Assembly: GCF_002743335.1 (NCBI RefSeq)
Contig: NZ_PDZB01000009.1
Location: forward strand, 41,653 to 105,652
Direction of reading: 5' to 3'
DNA length: 64,000 nucleotides
Source: Sporosarcina sp. P32b
Lineage (GTDB): Bacteria; Bacillota; Bacilli; Bacillales_A; Planococcaceae
Shown: positions 24,960-32,632 of the stretch, piece after piece
Layout: every line of letters starts with the position of its first letter
How positions within the stretch are numbered: the stretch's first letter is position 1
Notes under the pieces: model-generated
What the model was told of the DNA's origin: nothing
Database searches by the model: none
Seen by the model: only the letters and a program-made list of their open reading frames with translations
Translations under genes and position numbers: made by a program

Positions 24960-25286
24960 ATGAAAAGAATTAAAAAGGTTGAAGAGTGGCGGGAACTACT
25001 TGAAAAGTCAGATGAGCAACCCTTTCTGTTGTTTAAATCTAGCATGACTTCTGTTAGTAGTTTAGCAGCTAAAAAAGAATTGGATGGACTTCGAACGGAA
25101 TTGCCTGTTTACATCATCATCACACAAGTAAGTAAAAAACTTTCAGCGGCCATTGAAACAGATTTAAGTGTTCCACACGAAGTTCCGCAATTATTGATTT
25201 TAAAAGATAAACGTGCGATCTGGCAAGCTACCCATTATCAAATCAAAGAACAGATTTTATTGGATGCAATAAAAGAATACGTCTAA
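24960..25286 (+). CDS. BrxC/YtxJ-like thioredoxin-fold protein lacking the active Cys
   Basis: The protein has 108 residues. ATG 24960 has AAGGAGA ahead; the longer frame from 24936 has none. Sequence and length match YtxJ/BrxC monothiol bacilliredoxin (DUF2847), with KRIKKVEEWRELLEKSDEQ and the strand FLLFKSS. BrxC proteins carry a TCPIS-like active site. The equivalent here is TSVSS, with Ser31 at the Cys position, and no cysteine at all exists in the protein. It cannot work as a redox thiol, so it may be a binding or decoy paralogue. The family assignment is by eye. Confidence 0.7.
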   Translation: MKRIKKVEEWRELLEKSDEQPFLLFKSSMTSVSSLAAKKELDGLRTELPVYIIITQVSKKLSAAIETDLSVPHEVPQLLILKDKRAIWQATHYQIKEQILLDAIKEYV

Positions 25287-25314
25287 GATGTGTAAGGATT
25301 TTGAAGTGTCGTTT

Positions 25315-25707
25315 TCAAGACGTCCGGAAAGGTGCATGGACATTTTTAAATACATTGACGATGAATAGTAGAATGGAAATAGCTAATGCGCTACCGCCAG
25401 CCCAGATACAAAGTTGAATCCAAACCATAGGCAATCCTAGTGCTGGTTGTATGATAAACATGCCTATTAATAATACAGGCAATCCAATGTTATAGAGCCA
25501 AAAATGTACTTTTCCAAGTATACTGTTACCTGCTTGGGGATAGATCGTATATATTATTCCGATCATAGCCGTTGTAAGCCAACCAACCACATTAATATGT
25601 GCATGTGTGGCTCCCCACTGAAGTTGAATAGTAGCATGCATATATAGTCCAAAGCCTACACCGATTAAGAAATAAATCACTGCTGCTTTAATCCACCTTG
25701 CGCCCAT
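25315..25707 (-). CDS. Small heme-copper-oxidase-subunit-I-like membrane protein
   Basis: The protein has 130 residues with four hydrophobic segments (about 8-25, 37-58, 66-88 and 95-117). The WGATHAHINVVGW motif (His pair after TM1) and YPQAGN resemble the start of heme-copper oxidase / NorB-like subunit I proteins (usually 450 or more residues), so this is a short stand-alone relative. I chose ATG 25707, after AAAGGAG; TTG 25710 is also possible. It stands alone with no other oxidase gene nearby. Heme binding is inferred from the His pair. Confidence 0.6.
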   Translation of the reverse strand: MGARWIKAAVIYFLIGVGFGLYMHATIQLQWGATHAHINVVGWLTTAMIGIIYTIYPQAGNSILGKVHFWLYNIGLPVLLIGMFIIQPALGLPMVWIQLCIWAGGSALAISILLFIVNVFKNVHAPFRTS

Positions 25708-25850
25708 CAATAATCAGCTCCTTTTCGTATATAGTACGTTTGCTTTCTATCAATTATGTACGGACTAATCTACATAATAAAACGTGTAGACAACTAGAAT
25801 GGTAACAACTATTCATAGAAAATATTCAAGTGATAAAAGGAGTTATTATA

Positions 25851-26459
25851 ATGGTAAGTGTATTTCCAAAAATATATGACATGGCCATGAAGCCTTTAGA
25901 AGCAACGCGATTTAAAAAAGTTCGAACGGAATTAATTCGTCATGCACAAGGGAATGTACTGGAGATTGGTTCAGGTACCGGTATTAATTTTCCGTATTAT
26001 CAGCAAGCAAAACATGTAACAGCAATCGAACCGAATCCAGAGATGAGTCGCAGAGCTACTAGAAGAGGACGAAACGCGCATGTTCCTATTACTTTATATG
26101 AGGCAAATGCAGAATCATTACCATTTGCTGATCATACATTTGACACGGTCATCTCGACGTTAGTATTTTGTACAATACCCAATCCACTACTTGCATTAAA
26201 AGAAATCCAGCGCGTTAGTAAACCGGGTGCTACCATTTTATTTTTTGAACATGTCAAAATGAAGCAACCTACTCTTGCAAAAGCACAAGATCTAGTAAAT
26301 CCATTATGGGAGAAAGTATGCGATGGCTGTCAATTAAACCGAGATACACTATCCATGATTGTGGATTCAGGTATATACATAGAACAGCTGGAATCACTTT
26401 ATGGCGGCTTGTTTTTATCCATTAGATGTATAAATGATTACAAGGAACTTACGAAGTGA
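25851..26459 (+). CDS. Class I SAM-dependent methyltransferase
   Basis: The protein has 202 residues. The Rossmann SAM-binding motif is VLEIGSGTGINFPYY near 35-50. Motif II EPNPEMS and the FDTVISTLVFCTIPNP stretch follow near residues 62 and 95-112. LFFEHVKMKQPTLAKAQDLVNP matches UbiE/Methyltransf_11-like lipid or small-molecule methylases. ATG 25851 follows AAAGGAG. A substrate cannot be told. Confidence 0.85.
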   Translation: MVSVFPKIYDMAMKPLEATRFKKVRTELIRHAQGNVLEIGSGTGINFPYYQQAKHVTAIEPNPEMSRRATRRGRNAHVPITLYEANAESLPFADHTFDTVISTLVFCTIPNPLLALKEIQRVSKPGATILFFEHVKMKQPTLAKAQDLVNPLWEKVCDGCQLNRDTLSMIVDSGIYIEQLESLYGGLFLSIRCINDYKELTK

Positions 26460-26501
26460 TTTGTACGTACAGGCCTTAATTAAATGGAAAGGAGTGAGGG
26501 A

Positions 26502-26882
26502 ATGAAAAAAATCATTGTATTCGCTCTAGCGACGGTTTTTCTACTTGCCGCATGTGGAAATAATAAGGTCGATGATTCTGCTGCCAAAGAGTATATTAAG
26601 AAATCAAAAGAAGCAATCTCGTTATTTAATGAAGAAAAGTTTGATGAAATGCGATCAATGTTTGATGCCACGATGAAAGATGCGTTATCTGTAGAACAAC
26701 TACAAGAAGTGTCGGATATTGTAAAAGAATCTGGTGAATTCGTCAGCTTTGAAAAAGAGTCAGTCGCTAAAAAAGAGCAATACTTTGTTGCGACCATTGC
26801 TACGAAATACAAAGAAGACAATAGAGTGTACACTATAACATTGGATGAACAACAACAAGTTGCAGGGTTCTTCGTGAAATAA
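26502..26882 (+). CDS. DUF3887-like lipoprotein
   Basis: The protein has 126 residues with a lipoprotein signal: MKKIIVFALATVFLLAACG, lipobox LAAC with the lipid Cys at residue 19. The mature part is charged, with SLFNEEKFDEMRSMFDATMK in the first half and a short beta-like C-terminus, YTITLDEQQQVAGFFVK. That matches DUF3887-type secreted small proteins of unknown role. ATG 26502 follows AAAGGAG. It is followed by a terminator. Confidence 0.75.
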   Translation: MKKIIVFALATVFLLAACGNNKVDDSAAKEYIKKSKEAISLFNEEKFDEMRSMFDATMKDALSVEQLQEVSDIVKESGEFVSFEKESVAKKEQYFVATIATKYKEDNRVYTITLDEQQQVAGFFVK

Positions 26883-26894
26883 TGAAAGCTATTG

Positions 26895-26935
26895 AAACTC
26901 TAACGGAAGTCATGTACTTCTTGTTAGGGTTTTTG
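26895..26935 (+). terminator. Terminator after lipoprotein gene
   Basis: AAACTCTAAC (26895-26904) pairs with GTTAGGGTTT (26923-26932) with one G.U, then T-rich sequence. Confidence 0.75.
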
Positions 26936-27008
26936 TGTTATGTAAAAGCCACTGAACTTAAATCTTTATTTACACTTGCTAAAGAAATGAAAACTAGTTA
27001 TTATAGTA

Positions 27009-27037
27009 TTCAGAACATACCAACCAGTTAGTATAAT
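27009..27037 (+). promoter_or_regulatory. Promoter with internal operator palindrome for CoA operon
   Basis: A -35 like TTCAGA (27009-27014), a 17-base spacer and a perfect -10 TATAAT (27032-27037) precede the hbd start by about 20 bases. An 18-base palindrome, ATACCAAC-CA-GTTAGTAT (27017-27034, one mismatch between the 8-bp arms), fills the spacer. It looks like a TetR-type fatty-acid regulator site; no regulator gene is near. Confidence 0.6.
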
Positions 27038-27056
27038 GATAAAGAGGAGGAAAGAT

Positions 27057-27938
27057 ATGAATTCAAACGATGTGAAACGGATTACAGTAATTGGTGCCGG
27101 GCAGATGGGGCACCAGATTGCCATGCTATGTGCGCTAGGTGGATACCAAACCACTTTGCAGGATATTAATCAGGAAGCTTTGCAACAGGCAAAGAATAAC
27201 TTGGAGCGTCTGATGAGTGATTGGGTAAGAAAAGGGAAGATTAATGAGCCGGCTGTAGAGAAAGCTTTTTCATTACTAACTTTTACAGATCAATTAGAAG
27301 AAGCGGCAAAAGATGCAGATCTTGTAATTGAGGCGATCATCGAAGTCCTTGAAGCGAAGCAAGAGCTATTTAAAAAATTAGATGAAATTACACCACCTCA
27401 TGCTATATTGGCCACGAACAGCTCAACTATTATGAATTCATTAATTGCCGAAGTGACGGACAGACCGGATAAAGTATGTAATATGCATTTCTTCTTCCCG
27501 CCACTTGTAATGGATAGCCTTGAAGTAGTCATGAGTGAAAAAACTTCTGAAGAGACAAAAGATATCGCCATGGCAGTTTCAAAACAAATTGGGCGTACGG
27601 CAGTCCTACTGAGGAAAGAGATTTCTGGATTTGTTGCGAATCGTATACTTGGTGCAATTCATCGCGAAGCAACGTACTTATACGAAGAAGGAATTGCTGA
27701 CTTCAAAGATATCGATCTCATTATAAGAAAGTCTCTTGGTCATAAACTCGGACCATTCCAATTAATCGATATGTCAGGAGCGGACGTCGTGTATTCGGCC
27801 ATGCAACATCAATATCAGCAAAGTGGAGATGAAAGAGATAAGCCGCCTGCATGCATTAAAGAAAAAGTAGATAAAGGAGAACTAGGAAGGAAAACGAAAA
27901 TAGGGTTTTATGATTACCGTGAAGTACCGGTGAAGTAA
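27057..27938 (+). CDS. 3-hydroxyacyl-CoA (3-hydroxybutyryl-CoA) dehydrogenase
   Basis: The protein has 293 residues. The N-terminal NAD-binding motif is ITVIGAGQMGHQIAMLCALGG, with DLVIEAIIEV near 94-103. The catalytic His lies in NMHFFFPPLVMDSLEVV near 142, within the HCDH fold. The C-terminal dimer domain follows, with FVANRILGAIHREA. It oxidises the beta-hydroxyl of an acyl-CoA with NAD. ATG 27057 follows GAGGAGG. It starts a three-gene operon with a ligase and a carboxyltransferase, controlled by the palindrome in its promoter. Confidence 0.9.
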   Translation: MNSNDVKRITVIGAGQMGHQIAMLCALGGYQTTLQDINQEALQQAKNNLERLMSDWVRKGKINEPAVEKAFSLLTFTDQLEEAAKDADLVIEAIIEVLEAKQELFKKLDEITPPHAILATNSSTIMNSLIAEVTDRPDKVCNMHFFFPPLVMDSLEVVMSEKTSEETKDIAMAVSKQIGRTAVLLRKEISGFVANRILGAIHREATYLYEEGIADFKDIDLIIRKSLGHKLGPFQLIDMSGADVVYSAMQHQYQQSGDERDKPPACIKEKVDKGELGRKTKIGFYDYREVPVK

Positions 27939-28019
27939 GATAAAAATGGTTTGGAATGTATTAGGCAACCACTCTATTTAATGAAGGGGCTATCTAGTAG
28001 ATAGGAGAGGGGAATTACT

Positions 28020-29693
28020 ATGCAAAAAACAGTGCGACCTTATTGGCCATCCACAGTACCGGAAACATTAACTTATCGTCTAGGTGAAATCCCTCTGCAT
28101 GAATATGTAAAACACAATGCGCAAGCTCTATCAGAACAGACGGCATTCCAATTTTACGGCAATGCGATAAGTTGGAGAGAACTAGATGATCAAATTGATA
28201 GATTGGCACATTTCTTTATCGATAAGAACTTCAAAAAAGGAGACAGAATCGCACTGTATATGCAGAATTGCCCCCAATATATTATCGGACATTATGCGAT
28301 TCAACGTATGGGTGGCATTGTAGTTCCACTGAATCCAATGTATCGAGAAGCAGAGTTGATCTATCTCATTCAGGAAGCAGATATTAAAGGCATAATTGCG
28401 GGACAGGAAATCTATAGCCGTATCGAAGAAATTGCGGATGAAGTTCCGGGGCTCCATTGTAAAATCACAACCAATTATATAGATTATTTACCATCGGAGC
28501 CTAGTCTTCCATTTCCACAAGGATATAATACAACGAAAATTTCATTTAAAGATACGTATGATTTTAGTGGAGTCATACAGGAAACCGAGCCACTTAAGGA
28601 ATATCCTGCTATTGATTTGTGGGAAGACATTGCACTACTCGTGTTTACTTCCGGGACGACAGGGAGACCAAAAGGCGCCATGCTAACTCATGGAAATGCT
28701 TTATACAAAACAGCAGCTGCAGTTGCCGGCAATGAACTGAATCAACATGAAGTGTTGCTATCGATTGCACCGCTAAGCCATATTGCTGGCATGCTAATGG
28801 GCGTAAATATTCCTGTCTATAATGCTAGTGAAACGGTCTTGATGACAAGGTTCGATCCACAAGCGACAGTTCTAGCGATTGAAAAGTATAGAGTTACAGC
28901 GTGGTACAGTATAGCGATTATGAATGGTGCTCTTCTACAAATACCTGGTATTGAAAACCGTGATTTTTCTTCATTGAAAAAGAATATGTCTACTAGTTTC
29001 GGTGTTCAAGTCACAGCAGAACTAGCGCATAAATGGGCATCAGTTACAAAAGGATGTCCGATGTTTGAAGCTGCGTATGGGCTGAGTGAGACACATACAG
29101 GCGATACATTTATGCCGCAGGAGAATATTAAATTTGGAAGCTGTGGTATCGCTGTGAATGAAACGGAAATTAAAATCATTGATCCAGCGACTGGCGAGGA
29201 AATGCCAGCCTTGCAAGAGGGAGAAGTCCTCCTAAAAGGGCCAGGTGTGTTTAAAGGGTATCTGAACAGACCGGAAGCAACTGAGGAAACTTTACGGGAT
29301 GGCTGGCTGCATACGGGTGACTTCGGGAAGTTGGATGACGAAGGGTATTTATATTATTTAGGACGCATTAAAGAGCTCATTAAGTGTTCTGGATATAGTG
29401 TATTCCCTGATGATGTGGAGGCTTTGCTCAGTAGTCATCCTGCTGTTTCACAGTCTGTTGCAGTAGGTGTGCCAGACCCTAAAAGAGGAGAGAGCGTCAA
29501 AGCGTTCATTGTATTGAAAAATGATTACAAAGGCAACATCGAACCACAAGAAATAATAGACTGGGCGAAAAATAATATGGCGGCTTATAAATATCCTCGG
29601 GAAATTGAATTCATTGAGGAATTACCTACCACGAGCTCAGGGAAAATTCTGAGAAGGCTTTTGAAAGAGGGCGGTGGTCAACGTGACGCATAA
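28020..29693 (+). CDS. AMP-forming acyl-CoA synthetase/ligase
   Basis: The protein has 557 residues. This ANL-superfamily enzyme activates a fatty or other acid with ATP and loads CoA. The phosphate-binding signature is LLVFTSGTTGRPKGAMLTH near 210-228. YGLSETHTGD is near 351-359. LHTGDFGKLDDEGYLYYLGR, near 430-450, contains the hinge. The catalytic Lys lies in TTSSGKILRRLLKEG near 540. It is the second gene of the CoA operon; its last codons overlap the next gene's start by 20 bases. Chain length is not predictable from sequence alone. Confidence 0.93.
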   Translation: MQKTVRPYWPSTVPETLTYRLGEIPLHEYVKHNAQALSEQTAFQFYGNAISWRELDDQIDRLAHFFIDKNFKKGDRIALYMQNCPQYIIGHYAIQRMGGIVVPLNPMYREAELIYLIQEADIKGIIAGQEIYSRIEEIADEVPGLHCKITTNYIDYLPSEPSLPFPQGYNTTKISFKDTYDFSGVIQETEPLKEYPAIDLWEDIALLVFTSGTTGRPKGAMLTHGNALYKTAAAVAGNELNQHEVLLSIAPLSHIAGMLMGVNIPVYNASETVLMTRFDPQATVLAIEKYRVTAWYSIAIMNGALLQIPGIENRDFSSLKKNMSTSFGVQVTAELAHKWASVTKGCPMFEAAYGLSETHTGDTFMPQENIKFGSCGIAVNETEIKIIDPATGEEMPALQEGEVLLKGPGVFKGYLNRPEATEETLRDGWLHTGDFGKLDDEGYLYYLGRIKELIKCSGYSVFPDDVEALLSSHPAVSQSVAVGVPDPKRGESVKAFIVLKNDYKGNIEPQEIIDWAKNNMAAYKYPREIEFIEELPTTSSGKILRRLLKEGGGQRDA

Positions 29694-31248
29694 ACCAGCG
29701 GAAAATGAAGTGCATCTATCTGTTGAAGATTTAAAACGGAGAAAAGAGCAAGCGTTGCAAGGTGGAGGAGTAGATAAGCTAAAGAAACAGCGCCAATCAG
29801 GTCGCTATACTGCAAGGGAACGTATCGATCTGCTTGTCGATAAAGATTCGTTCATGGAACTCGGCTTGCTGAATTACTCAGATCAAATGGGGGTAGGAAG
29901 CGATAGTGCGGGTGACGGTTTAATTGGTGGTTTGGGGAAAGTAAATGGCAGACATGCAGTTATTCAAGCCGGTGACCAAACTGTTTTCGCAGGTACGGAA
30001 GGGACTGTCCATCTTCGGAAGTCAAAATCATTGATGGAATATGCAATTAAGCGTGGTCTGCCTATGTTCAACTTGAATGAAGGTGGCGGCCTCAGGATGC
30101 CTGATGGAATGGGTTCTGACGGAATTAGTACTAAATTATTCCCTCAAGAGCTTTTAACATTAAGTCGAGAAATCCCTATGATTACAGGGATTTTCGGAGA
30201 CAGTTTTGGTGGGCCGACTTGGATTGCGGTATCGTCTGATTTTGTGACACAAGTAAAAGGTACATGTCTTGCAGTGGCGGGTCCGCGTATGCTAGAAATG
30301 GCTAGCGGTCAAAAGGTATCTAAAGAAGAGTTAGGCGGAACGGAAGTACATGTCAGACAGACTGGACAAGTAGATGCCACGGCAAACTCTACTGAAGAGT
30401 GCATAGAGCAAATGAAAAAGTTCTTTGCGTACATGCCGTCAAATAGCTCGGAATTACCACCACGCAAGCAGACAAATGATAGTCCTACCCGCCTGGCGAA
30501 CAATGTACTGTCCATTCTTCCACCGTTAGCGAATCGAGTTTATGATATGAAACGTATTATCGAGGATCTAGTAGACGACGGGGAGTATATGGAGTATAAA
30601 TCTGGCTACGGACAGGCACTGATTACGGTTCTGACACATATGGATGGGCGTGCGGTCGGAATCATTGCGAATCAGCCGAATAAATACGCGGGTGCGGGCG
30701 GTCCAGAAGAATGTGAAAAGGCAACCGATTTCATTTGTCTTTGTGACTCTTACCATATTCCGCTGATTTTCCTTCATGATACACCGGGATTCAGAATCAG
30801 TACGCAAGCTGAAAAAGAGAAAATACCTACTAAGATTATGGTGTGGAATCAAGCATTAGCGCAATCAACGGTGCCTAAAATCTCCGTCATTATACGTAAG
30901 AGTATTGGGGCAGCTTATGGCAATATGTGTGGTCCGACGATGGGTGCAGATTTCGTCGTCGCCTGGCCAACTGCGGAAATCAATTTCACAGGACCAGAAG
31001 TCGGGATTAATGTTGTATATGGTAGGCAATTAGAAAAAGCAGAAGATCCGAAAGAGGAACGGAAGAAGTTACTGGAAAATTGGGCGTTTGATAGTTCACC
31101 TTATAAGGCTGCAGCAAGTCATTATATAGATGATGTAATCGATCCCCGGGAGACGCGTAAATTTATCTGTCAGTCATTGGATTTTGCGTGTGTGAAAAAC
31201 GATGGCAGGAGCGAGCGGCGTTTAGCCAATTGGCCGACTGGATTTTAA
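29674..31248 (+). CDS. Acyl-CoA carboxylase beta (carboxyltransferase) subunit
   Basis: The protein has 524 residues. It is a biotin-dependent carboxyltransferase of the PccB/MMD type: SGRYTARERIDLLVDKDSF, the oxyanion and acyl-CoA motif NLNEGGGLRMPDGMG near 123-139, and NKYAGAGGPEECEKATDFI near 338. GTG 29674 and GTG 29683 both fit; the site AAAGAGG suits 29674. Biotin carboxylase and carrier subunits are absent from the window. They must be elsewhere, or the protein may work as a decarboxylase subunit. It ends the operon. Confidence 0.88.
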   Translation: MVNVTHKPAENEVHLSVEDLKRRKEQALQGGGVDKLKKQRQSGRYTARERIDLLVDKDSFMELGLLNYSDQMGVGSDSAGDGLIGGLGKVNGRHAVIQAGDQTVFAGTEGTVHLRKSKSLMEYAIKRGLPMFNLNEGGGLRMPDGMGSDGISTKLFPQELLTLSREIPMITGIFGDSFGGPTWIAVSSDFVTQVKGTCLAVAGPRMLEMASGQKVSKEELGGTEVHVRQTGQVDATANSTEECIEQMKKFFAYMPSNSSELPPRKQTNDSPTRLANNVLSILPPLANRVYDMKRIIEDLVDDGEYMEYKSGYGQALITVLTHMDGRAVGIIANQPNKYAGAGGPEECEKATDFICLCDSYHIPLIFLHDTPGFRISTQAEKEKIPTKIMVWNQALAQSTVPKISVIIRKSIGAAYGNMCGPTMGADFVVAWPTAEINFTGPEVGINVVYGRQLEKAEDPKEERKKLLENWAFDSSPYKAAASHYIDDVIDPRETRKFICQSLDFACVKNDGRSERRLANWPTGF

Positions 31249-31264
31249 TAGAATTATTCAAACG

Positions 31265-31295
31265 ACGACACATGTAGTATGGATGTGTCGTTTTT
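31265..31295 (+). terminator. CoA operon terminator
   Basis: ACGACACAT (31265-31273) pairs with ATGTGTCGT (31283-31291), then a T run. Confidence 0.85.
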
Positions 31296-31439
31296 CATAT
31301 GTATTCTAATTCGGAAGCAGCTGTGAAAATTTCTCTTCAGTGCGTAGATTTCCCTCTTCATTCATTAGCACAATTGCCAAGTGACAGGTACATACAGTAA
31401 TCCTTTATTGACATGCCAACTAAATGAAAATCGTGACTT

Positions 31440-31477
31440 TTTGATTTCAGCAGAGGTTAGTATATACTGAAATCAAA
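31440..31477. repeat. 11-bp inverted repeat upstream of rhodanese gene
   Basis: TTTGATTTCAG (31440-31450) and CTGAAATCAAA (31467-31477) are perfect inverted arms around 16 bases. They lie about 70 bases before the rhodanese-like start. The role could be an operator or a leader hairpin. The surrounding 300 bases hold no gene. Confidence 0.5.
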
Positions 31478-31547
31478 TACGACAAGGATAGTCTGATTTG
31501 AAGTAGCGACACCCCCTTTTTTATTGACAGTAGGAACTGGAGGCTAA

Positions 31548-31913
31548 ATGTTGAAGAAATTAGTATGGTTGATCGCAACTGTTTTAATACTGGCGGCTTG
31601 CGGTTCGACAGATAAAGCATTTGAAACAGTAAATTTAGAAGATATTGAAGCCTTACAAAAGGAAGGCGCCTTAGTGATGGATGTGCGCGAAGTAGATGAA
31701 TACAATGTAGGTCATATTAGTAGTGCAATCAATATCCCGTTATCGCAACTACAAAATGGTGCAAGAACCGGTTTGGAGAAAGATCAGAAGTATGTAGTCG
31801 TTTGTCGTAGTGGAAGCCGTTCATAAACAGCAAGTGAGATTTTGCATGAAGAAGGATACGATGTGACCAATGTTTCAGAAGGTATGTCCACTTGGCAAGG
31901 TCCCGTAGAATAA
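31548..31913 (+). pseudogene. Rhodanese-domain lipoprotein interrupted by in-frame stop
   Basis: The first 92 codons encode a lipoprotein signal (lipobox LAAC, Cys near residue 19) and most of a rhodanese domain, including VMDVREVDEYNVGHI and the active-site loop VVCRSGSRS with catalytic Cys near 86. Codon 93 is TAA (31824-31826). Reading the same frame onward gives a typical C-terminal end, TASEILHEEGYDVTNVSEGM then STWQGPVE, stopping at TAA 31911-31913. A CAA-to-TAA change (RSGSRSQT) explains it. The whole would be 121 residues. It is probably inactive unless read through; a sequencing error is possible. Confidence 0.8.
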
Positions 31914-31960
31914 TGAAGGAAAAGGCGACGGGATGCTTACCATCGCTTTTTGGTAAATGC

Positions 31961-32476
31961 TTATTCTGTCGGCGGACCTATTAATTGCGAAGGAGAAATA
32001 TCTTTCACAGCGGTAGCCCATTGTTGTTCATTTACTCCATAAGAGTAAGCAAAAACGTCAGCTGGTGTAGCGGTTAGGATATCGGAACCTAAGACAACCT
32101 CTGGAGTATTTGCATTAAATATCCCTTGTAGATGTGTATCATCGCTATGTGCGATTTGGTAATGCCACCATCCTTGAGGAATATTAACGACTTGACCAGC
32201 TAGTATTTTATAATGTTGAAAGTTTTTTGTGTCAATATTCATAATAGAAATAGTAGCCGAGCCTGAAACGCAGTAGGTTAGCTCGGAGGCATTTGGATGA
32301 TAGTGAGGTTCAATAATATGATCTTTACTTAGGAAGATATCCAACATCGACAAATGATCCAACGTGTTTAATTGTTTGCTACTCAAAATATTAATAAAGT
32401 TCTTATCATTTTTCTTGAAAAAGGGACTAGTATTCAAATCCGCTGCGTACTGAGGATTATTTGAAATCAAATTCAT
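31961..32476 (-). CDS. Cupin-domain protein
   Basis: The protein has 171 residues. It is a single cupin barrel with the metal-binding motif HYHPNASELTYCVSGSATI (two His plus Glu near residues 58-65) and a second motif GQVVNIPQGWWHYQIAH with its His near 105. It resembles the oxalate-decarboxylase-like or germin-like half-domain proteins of bacilli. It has no signal peptide. It is divergent from the flavoprotein gene. The substrate is unknown. Confidence 0.85.
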   Translation of the reverse strand: MNLISNNPQYAADLNTSPFFKKNDKNFINILSSKQLNTLDHLSMLDIFLSKDHIIEPHYHPNASELTYCVSGSATISIMNIDTKNFQHYKILAGQVVNIPQGWWHYQIAHSDDTHLQGIFNANTPEVVLGSDILTATPADVFAYSYGVNEQQWATAVKDISPSQLIGPPTE

Positions 32477-32632
32477 CCAACCTTTCCTGTGTGCTGTTAT
32501 ATAGTATGTACGTAGGGAAGTAACGTGATGTAAATTGTATAATTGTTTCCAAGTGTGATATAGGACAAAAAAGGGTAATTGATTACAGAATGGATAAACA
32601 GAATGAGCAAGAAAAGTTGGAGGAGATAGAGT

